A DNA stretch of 64,000 bases from Nocardiopsis eucommiae (GTDB lineage: Bacteria > Actinomycetota > Actinomycetes > Streptosporangiales > Streptosporangiaceae): assembly GCA_018388625.1 (NCBI GenBank), contig CP074402.1:248001-312000 (forward strand), written 5' to 3'. The notes under the pieces were generated by a model. The model ran no database searches and was not told the origin of the DNA. It saw nothing but the letters and a program-made list of their open reading frames with translations. Below are positions 57,288-64,000 of this stretch, one piece after another (positions within the stretch are counted from its first letter, which is position 1; every line of letters starts with the position of its first letter). Both the position numbers and the translations under genes were made by a program.

Positions 57288-58444
57288 GCGCCCTTCGCCC
57301 GCGCTTCGAGCCCGTCGCGCGGGTCGTAGTCGGAGGTGGCCGCGCGGAACTTCTCCAGGGCCTCGCGGGCGTCGCCGTTGAGCGTCCTGGGCACGTCCAC
57401 CTCGAAGGTGACGAGCATGTTGCCCGCGGTGCCGTCCTTACGGGTGGCGCCCTTGCCGCGGACCCGCAGCGTGTGCCCGTTCTGGGTACCCGGCGGCACC
57501 TTCACGGTCACCGGGAAGCCGCTGAGCGTGGGCACCCGGACCTCGGCGCCCAGCGCCGCCTCGGGGAAGGTCACCGGAACCGTGATGGTGACGTTGTCGC
57601 CGCTCCTGCCGAACACCGGGTGTCCCTTCACGTGGACGACGACGTAGAGGTCACCGTTGGGGCCGCCGTGCTCGCCGGGAGCGCCCTTGCCCTTGATACG
57701 AATGCGCTGGCCGTCGCTGACCCCGGCCGGAATGCGGGTCTGGATGGTGCGGGTGCTCTTGCCGCGTCCGCTGCCGGTGCAGGTCGGGCAGGGGTCGTCG
57801 ACCACCAGGCCGCGTCCCTTGCACTCGCTGCACGGCTCGGACAGCGAGAAGCCGCCCAGGTTGGTGCTGTCGTGCCCGGTGCCGCTGCACTTGGGGCACA
57901 TACGCGGGGCCGTGCCGGCGCGCGCTCCCGTGCCCTTGCAGGTGGGGCACGGGGCCTCGCTGCTCAGCTGGAACGAACGGGTCACCCCGTCCGCGGCCTC
58001 GCGGAAGCTCAGTGTGGTCTCGGTCTCGATGTCGGATCCGCGCCTGCTGCGGGTGGCGGTGCCGCCCCGCCCGCGGTTGCCGAACAGTCCGCCGAAGAGG
58101 TCGCTCAGGCGTTCCCCGCCCGCGGCCCCGCCTCCGCCGGTGCTCTGACCGAAGATGTCGCTCATGTCGAACCCGCCGGGACCGGCGCCGCCCGGCCGGT
58201 ACGACCCGCCGAACATGGAGCGCGCCTCGTCGTACTCCTTACGGCGCTTCTCGTCCGAGAGGACGTTGTACGCCTCGGAGATCTCCTTGAAGCGGTCCTC
58301 GGCCCGGGGGTCGTCGGTGTTCGCGTCCGGGTGGTTCTCCCGGGCCAGCTTGCGGTAGGACGACTTGATCTCGTCCTTGGAGGCCGTCTTTGAGACTCCC
58401 AGGACCTTGTAGTAGTCCTTCTCCAGGTAGTCCTTGGTGCTCAT
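57284..58444 (-). CDS. dnaJ: DnaJ co-chaperone, type I
   Basis: 386 residues. J domain DYYKVLGVSKTASKDEIKSS with HPD at ARENHPDANTDD; G/F-rich stretch FGGSYRPGGAGPGGF; four CxxCxGxG zinc motifs (CPTCKGTG, CPKCSGTG, CSECKGRG, CPTCTGSG); C-terminal substrate domains. Intact. ATG 58442-58444, about 170 bases after grpE; overlaps hspR by four bases. Stimulates DnaK ATPase. Confidence 0.97.
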   Translation of the reverse strand: MSTKDYLEKDYYKVLGVSKTASKDEIKSSYRKLARENHPDANTDDPRAEDRFKEISEAYNVLSDEKRRKEYDEARSMFGGSYRPGGAGPGGFDMSDIFGQSTGGGGAAGGERLSDLFGGLFGNRGRGGTATRSRRGSDIETETTLSFREAADGVTRSFQLSSEAPCPTCKGTGARAGTAPRMCPKCSGTGHDSTNLGGFSLSEPCSECKGRGLVVDDPCPTCTGSGRGKSTRTIQTRIPAGVSDGQRIRIKGKGAPGEHGGPNGDLYVVVHVKGHPVFGRSGDNVTITVPVTFPEAALGAEVRVPTLSGFPVTVKVPPGTQNGHTLRVRGKGATRKDGTAGNMLVTFEVDVPRTLNGDAREALEKFRAATSDYDPRDGLEARAKGA

Positions 58445-58612
58445 CGACTGGTGCCTTCTCCCGCTGGTGCCGGTTGCGTCCGATGTTTCCACGTGGCCCC
58501 GTACCGCTGGGGTGCCGGGGGCGACCCGGAGCCGTGACCGACGTTCTCACGTCGGCCACGGCCGGGTCACGTCCGCCCCGGGCCTTGCGCTGTCGCGTCG
58601 GCCCGGGTCGGG

Positions 58613-59341
58613 CTACTGCTTGTCCTCGCCCTTCTCGGCGGTGGAGTCGTCGGCGTCCGAGGACGTGTCGGCGGACTCGTCGTCCCCCGCGCCCTCCATC
58701 GGCTCACCGACCACCACGCGGGCGGGGCGCAGAACCCGCTCACCCATGCGGTACCCAGGCTGGAACACCTCGATCACCGTCTGGACGGAGATGTTCGGAA
58801 CCGGAACCAGGGTGAGCGCCTCGTGGACGTTCGGGTCGAACTCGTCGCCCTGCTCGGCGTAGCGCTCCAGGCCCAGCTTGGTGGCCGTGGCCTCCAGGGC
58901 CTCACCCACCGCCTTGAACCCGCCGTTGAGCTCCTCGTGCTCACGGGCCCGACCGATGTCGTCCAGGATCGGCAGGAGTTCACCGACGACCTGGGCGGTG
59001 GCCGTCTCGCGGACGGCCACGCGGTCGCGCTCGACACGCTTGCGGTAGTTGGCGTACTCCGCCTGCACCCGCTTGATGTCGTTGGTGAGCTCGATGACCC
59101 GCTCGTCCGCGTTGATCGCCTCGGTCACCACGGACTCCGGGGTGTCCGGAACCTCGGGGACGTCGTCGATCTCGACCTCCACGACCTCGGGCTCCTCCTC
59201 GGAGGCCGCGGCCTCCTCGGCCGACCCGCCCTCGGGCGTGCGGACCTCGCCGGTCTCGGGGTCGATCCTGCGGTTGTCGCGGATCACCGGACCCTGGTCC
59301 TCGTCACCCGTCTCCGGGTTGTTCTTGTCCGACGGAGCCAT
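58613..59341 (-). CDS. grpE: GrpE nucleotide exchange factor
   Basis: 242 residues: disordered acidic N-terminus, long helix VIELTNDIKRVQAEYANYRK, RVERDRVAVRETATAQVVGE, and the beta domain EFDPNVHEALTLVPVPNISV, PGYRMGERVLRPARVVVGEP. Classical GrpE, releasing ADP from DnaK. The acidic tail DDESADTSSDADDSTAEKG is longer than in E. coli. Starts 46 bases after the dnaK stop. Confidence 0.97.
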   Translation of the reverse strand: MAPSDKNNPETGDEDQGPVIRDNRRIDPETGEVRTPEGGSAEEAAASEEEPEVVEVEIDDVPEVPDTPESVVTEAINADERVIELTNDIKRVQAEYANYRKRVERDRVAVRETATAQVVGELLPILDDIGRAREHEELNGGFKAVGEALEATATKLGLERYAEQGDEFDPNVHEALTLVPVPNISVQTVIEVFQPGYRMGERVLRPARVVVGEPMEGAGDDESADTSSDADDSTAEKGEDKQ

Positions 59342-59386
59342 GTCCGACGCTCCCTCCTTCCTCAGCCGTCACCGGCACGTCGCGGT

Positions 59387-61305
<1,919 letters not shown>

Positions 61306-61313
61306 TCAAGTCA

Positions 61314-61334
61314 GTTGAGTCGACCCCACTCAAG
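61314..61334 (-). promoter_or_regulatory. HAIR element (HspR operator) of dnaK operon
   Basis: On the minus strand it reads CTTGAGT-GGGGTCG-ACTCAAC, matching the consensus CTTGAGT-N7-ACTCAAG except the last base. A second half-site (AGTTGAGTCG) lies at 61261-61270. Confidence 0.93.
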
Positions 61335-61787
61335 TTACTTCCTACGCCCTGACAACGGGCGGCCCGGCGGGGATGTTCCCGACCAGGGGTGATTTCACGA
61401 GGGGAATGGGTGAACCCCGGGACAACTCGGGGACATCCTTGACCTGGAAACCAGGGACCCCGGGGGCGTCTCGGGGTCGCCCTCCGGGGCGGCGCGGGGA
61501 GTCGGGGGTCGCGGCGGGGTCGCGGTCCGGTTTCGGGTGTCGCGACACGGCCGGTGTCGGATTCGGGGCCGTGGCGCGGACGCGGCCCGATTGCGGGTGT
61601 CGCGACGCGGTCGGGGCGGAGTTCCGGGGTCGGGTGGCCCGGGCCCTGCTCCCGGTCCGCTTTGATGGGGGTGCGCGGTGTGTTCGGGAGGCTCGGGCGC
61701 ACCCGCGTGGCGGAAGTCGCGTCGCGAGTGGCTACGGTGGCACCCGCCGCCGCGTGGCCGGACCCGGGGCCGGTGGCCGCCGTGCTA
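61335..61787. other. GC-rich intergenic region with degenerate repeats
   Basis: No gene is seen in these 450 bases. Two imperfect copies centred on CGGGTGTCGCGACRCGG (about 61546 and 61597) form a degenerate duplication of about 55 bp, with the perfect motif TGTCGCGACA in the first. Confidence 0.4.
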
Positions 61788-61801
61788 TTACTCGCTAGTA
61801 A
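61788..61801. promoter_or_regulatory. Operator TTACT-CGCT-AGTAA upstream of EtfD-like gene
   Basis: Perfect five-base inverted repeat with a four-base spacer, 65 bases before the start codon; the same element type occurs twice before the FadE5-like gene at 5505-5542. Confidence 0.65.
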
Positions 61802-61865
61802 CATCAACAGGGACCACCGGTGTGTGGCGCACCGGTGACAGAAGCAGGATGGGAGGCCACGGACG

Positions 61866-64000
61866 ATGCATCCTCTGTACTTGACACTGGGCGTCATCAC
61901 CTCGGTCTTCGCCGTGGTCGCGTTCACCTTGTTCGGTCTGGCCCTTCGCCAGATCGTGCGAACCGTGGGTGTCGGCCGAACGGTGGAGCCGGAGCGGAAG
62001 GGACCGTTCGGACAACGGTTCACGATGACGCTCATCGAGATCCTCGGACACACGAGGATGCTCAAGCGGCCGTGGGTCGGCGTGGCCCACTGGTTCGTGA
62101 TGGTCTCCTTCCCGCTGCTGGTCTTCACGGTGATCGAGGCGCAGGGCGAGGTCTTCGACCCGCACTTCAAGCTGCCGCTGATCCACGACTGGACCCTCTA
62201 CGGTCTGGCCATCGAGATCATCGCCGGGGCCAGCCTCGTCAGCATCATCGGCCTGACGATCTACCGCCTGTTCAACGGGCCGAAGCGCAAGGGCCGGGAC
62301 TCCCGCTTCTACAACTCCAGGACGTGGACCGCGTACTACGTCGAGTCCTACCTCTGGGCCCTGCTGATCTCGATCTTCGTGATCCGCGGTCTCAAGGTCG
62401 CCATCGGTGACTTCCCCTTCCCGGTCTGGGCCACCCCGATCTCCCACGCCGTCGGCGCGGTCATGCCGACCGGCGCCGCCGTGGCCGAACCCGCGATCGC
62501 CCTCGTCGCCGCGTTCAAGCTGATCATCAGCTACCTGTTCTTCGCGGTGCTGTACTTCAAGCTCACCATGGGCATCGGTTGGCACCGCTTCATCGCGCCG
62601 TTCAACATCTACTTCAAGCGCAACGCCGACGGCACCCCGACTCTCGGCGCCGCCAAGCAGATGATGGACAAGTCCGGCACCAAGCCCCTCGACTTCGAGG
62701 AGGCCGACCCGGACGAGGACCCGTTCGGCGCGGGCAAGCTGGAGGACTTCACCTGGAAGGGCCTCCTCGACTTCACCAGCTGCACCGAGTGCGGCCGCTG
62801 CCAGTCCCAGTGCCCCGCCTGGAACACCGGCAAGCCCCTCTCCCCGAAGAAGGTCATCCTCGACCTCCAGAAGCACACCTACGAGAAGGCCCCGTACCTC
62901 CTCAAGGGCATCACCGAGGAGACCCTCGCCGAAGCCCCCGACGAGAGCCACGCGGGCGTCGACGTCCTCGCCCTCCTCAACAAGCCGCTGGTCGGCACCG
63001 AGGAGGAGGGTGGCGTCATCCACCCCGACGAGCTGTGGTCCTGCACCAACTGCGGTGCGTGCGTGGAGCAGTGCCCGGTCGACATCGAGCACATCGACCA
63101 CATCCTGGACATGCGCCGGTACCAGGTCATGGTCGAGTCCAACTTCCCGTCCGAGGCCAACACCCTGCTCAAGAACCTGGAGAACAAGGGCAACCCGTGG
63201 GGCATGGCCGAGGACCGGCGCATGGACTGGATCGAGGAGCTCGCCTCCCAGGAGAACCCGGTCGAGGTCCCGGTCGTCGAGGACAAGCTCCCCGAGGGCA
63301 CGGAGTACCTGTTCTGGGTCGGCTGCGCCGGTGCCCTGGAGGACCGCGCGAAGAAGACCACGAAGGCCATCGCGGAGCTGCTGGACATCGCGGGCGTGAA
63401 GTTCGCGGTCCTGGGCGGCATGGAGGCCTGCACCGGTGACCCGGCGCGCCGCCTCGGCATGGAGTACGTCTTCCAGATGCTGGCCCAGCAGAACGTGGAG
63501 ACGCTCAACGAGGCGGGGGTCACGAAGATCGTGGCCAGCTGCCCGCACTGCTTCAACACGCTGGCCAAGGAGTACCCGCAGCTCGGTGGGACCTACGAGG
63601 TCATCCACCACAGCCAGCTGCTGGCCAAGCTGGTCGAGGAGGGGCAGCTCACCCCGGTGAACTCGATCGACGAGAACATCACCTACCACGACCCGTGCTT
63701 CCTGGGCCGCCACAACAAGGTGTACACGCCGCCCCGCGACATCATGGCGCAGGTGCCCGGCGTCAAGACGCAGGAGATGCACCGCCACAAGGAGCGGGGC
63801 TTCTGCTGTGGCGCCGGTGGTGCCCGCATGTGGATGGAAGAGCGGATCGGCAAGCGCATCAACACCGAGCGGGTCGACGAGGCGCTGACCACCAACCCGG
63901 ACACCGTCTCCACCGCCTGCCCGTTCTGCCAGGTCATGCTCGGTGACGCGATCAACGAGAAGAAGTCGGCGGGCGAGGCCAAGGAGTCGCTGGAGGTCGT
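61866..64000 (+). CDS. EtfD-like membrane Fe-S oxidoreductase (ETF to quinone), C-terminus off right edge
   Basis: At least 711 residues. N-terminal 230 residues form a NarI-like membrane domain (LGVITSVFAVVAFTLFGLAL, WVGVAHWFVMVSFPLLVFTV, FKLIISYLFFAVLYFKLTMG). Two [4Fe-4S] motifs follow, SCTECGRCQSQCPAW and SCTNCGACVEQCPVD, then two CCG domains (VGCAGALEDRAKKT ... ASCPHCFNT, DPCFLGRHN ... GFCCGAGGARMW). This is the M. tuberculosis EtfD (Rv0338c) type, passing fatty-acid oxidation electrons from ETF to the quinone pool. Frame is intact. GGGAGG lies about ten bases before the ATG. Confidence 0.93.
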   Translation, partial: MHPLYLTLGVITSVFAVVAFTLFGLALRQIVRTVGVGRTVEPERKGPFGQRFTMTLIEILGHTRMLKRPWVGVAHWFVMVSFPLLVFTVIEAQGEVFDPHFKLPLIHDWTLYGLAIEIIAGASLVSIIGLTIYRLFNGPKRKGRDSRFYNSRTWTAYYVESYLWALLISIFVIRGLKVAIGDFPFPVWATPISHAVGAVMPTGAAVAEPAIALVAAFKLIISYLFFAVLYFKLTMGIGWHRFIAPFNIYFKRNADGTPTLGAAKQMMDKSGTKPLDFEEADPDEDPFGAGKLEDFTWKGLLDFTSCTECGRCQSQCPAWNTGKPLSPKKVILDLQKHTYEKAPYLLKGITEETLAEAPDESHAGVDVLALLNKPLVGTEEEGGVIHPDELWSCTNCGACVEQCPVDIEHIDHILDMRRYQVMVESNFPSEANTLLKNLENKGNPWGMAEDRRMDWIEELASQENPVEVPVVEDKLPEGTEYLFWVGCAGALEDRAKKTTKAIAELLDIAGVKFAVLGGMEACTGDPARRLGMEYVFQMLAQQNVETLNEAGVTKIVASCPHCFNTLAKEYPQLGGTYEVIHHSQLLAKLVEEGQLTPVNSIDENITYHDPCFLGRHNKVYTPPRDIMAQVPGVKTQEMHRHKERGFCCGAGGARMWMEERIGKRINTERVDEALTTNPDTVSTACPFCQVMLGDAINEKKSAGEAKESLEV

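Overview
The window is about 70 percent GC and has the codon use, frequent GTG/TTG starts, overlapping ATGA/GTGA gene junctions and gene families of a filamentous actinomycete. Tandem spore-associated-protein-A-like exoproteins, XRE-DUF5753/DUF397 pairs, an actinobacterial dnaK-grpE-dnaJ-hspR operon and a thiopeptide-type cluster fit Nocardiopsis or a close relative; the genus is inference.

Layout. 1-3.6 kb: start of a Ser/Thr kinase, a hypothetical gene, an MFS transporter and a small type I-E CRISPR array without cas genes. 3.6-5.5 kb: a FadE5-like acyl-CoA dehydrogenase. 5.6-19.0 kb: a ten-gene, leftward thiopeptide-like cluster: two near-identical Ser/Cys/Thr/Gly-only precursor peptides, an ABC exporter, a LanB-type glutamylation protein, a stand-alone TIGR03891 protein, an RRE/E1-like partner, a YcaO cyclodehydratase ending in a PxPxP motif, an azoline dehydrogenase with a collagen-like insert, and an elimination-dehydrogenase fusion resembling lactazole LazF. 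19.2-25.4 kb: secreted protein, DedA, TetR/azoreductase pair, SUFU-domain protein, acyltransferase-SGNH protein. 25.5-27.5 kb: RloA/RloB (AbiL-like) pair. 27.8-35.7 kb: giant AAA ATPase, flotillin and a YqiJ-like membrane protein. 36-40.3 kb: MFS exporter, YCII/ECF42 sigma pair, epimerase. 40.3-43.8 kb: a small island bounded by a 45-bp direct repeat of the epimerase 3' end, holding a truncated SARP regulator, three SapA-like exoproteins and a relic of a second clpB tail with its terminator. 43.9-48.1 kb: DUF397/XRE-DUF5753 genes and two RsbW-like ATP-binding proteins. 48.3-50.7 kb: arsenic operon (cadI, arsR, acr3-arsC fusion). 50.8-53.9 kb: SDR/TetR pair with a triple operator, VOC protein, small membrane protein. 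54-61.3 kb: dnaK-grpE-dnaJ-hspR-clpB under a HAIR element. 61.9 kb to the end: EtfD-like iron-sulfur oxidoreductase, whose promoter carries the same TTACT-N4-AGTAA operator as the fadE gene, suggesting joint beta-oxidation control.

An important caveat: about thirty otherwise conserved genes (dnaK, clpB, fadE, ycaO, lanB and others) are broken by single-base losses, mostly in C or G runs. I read these as sequencing/assembly errors and give full gene spans across them; frames are noted per gene.
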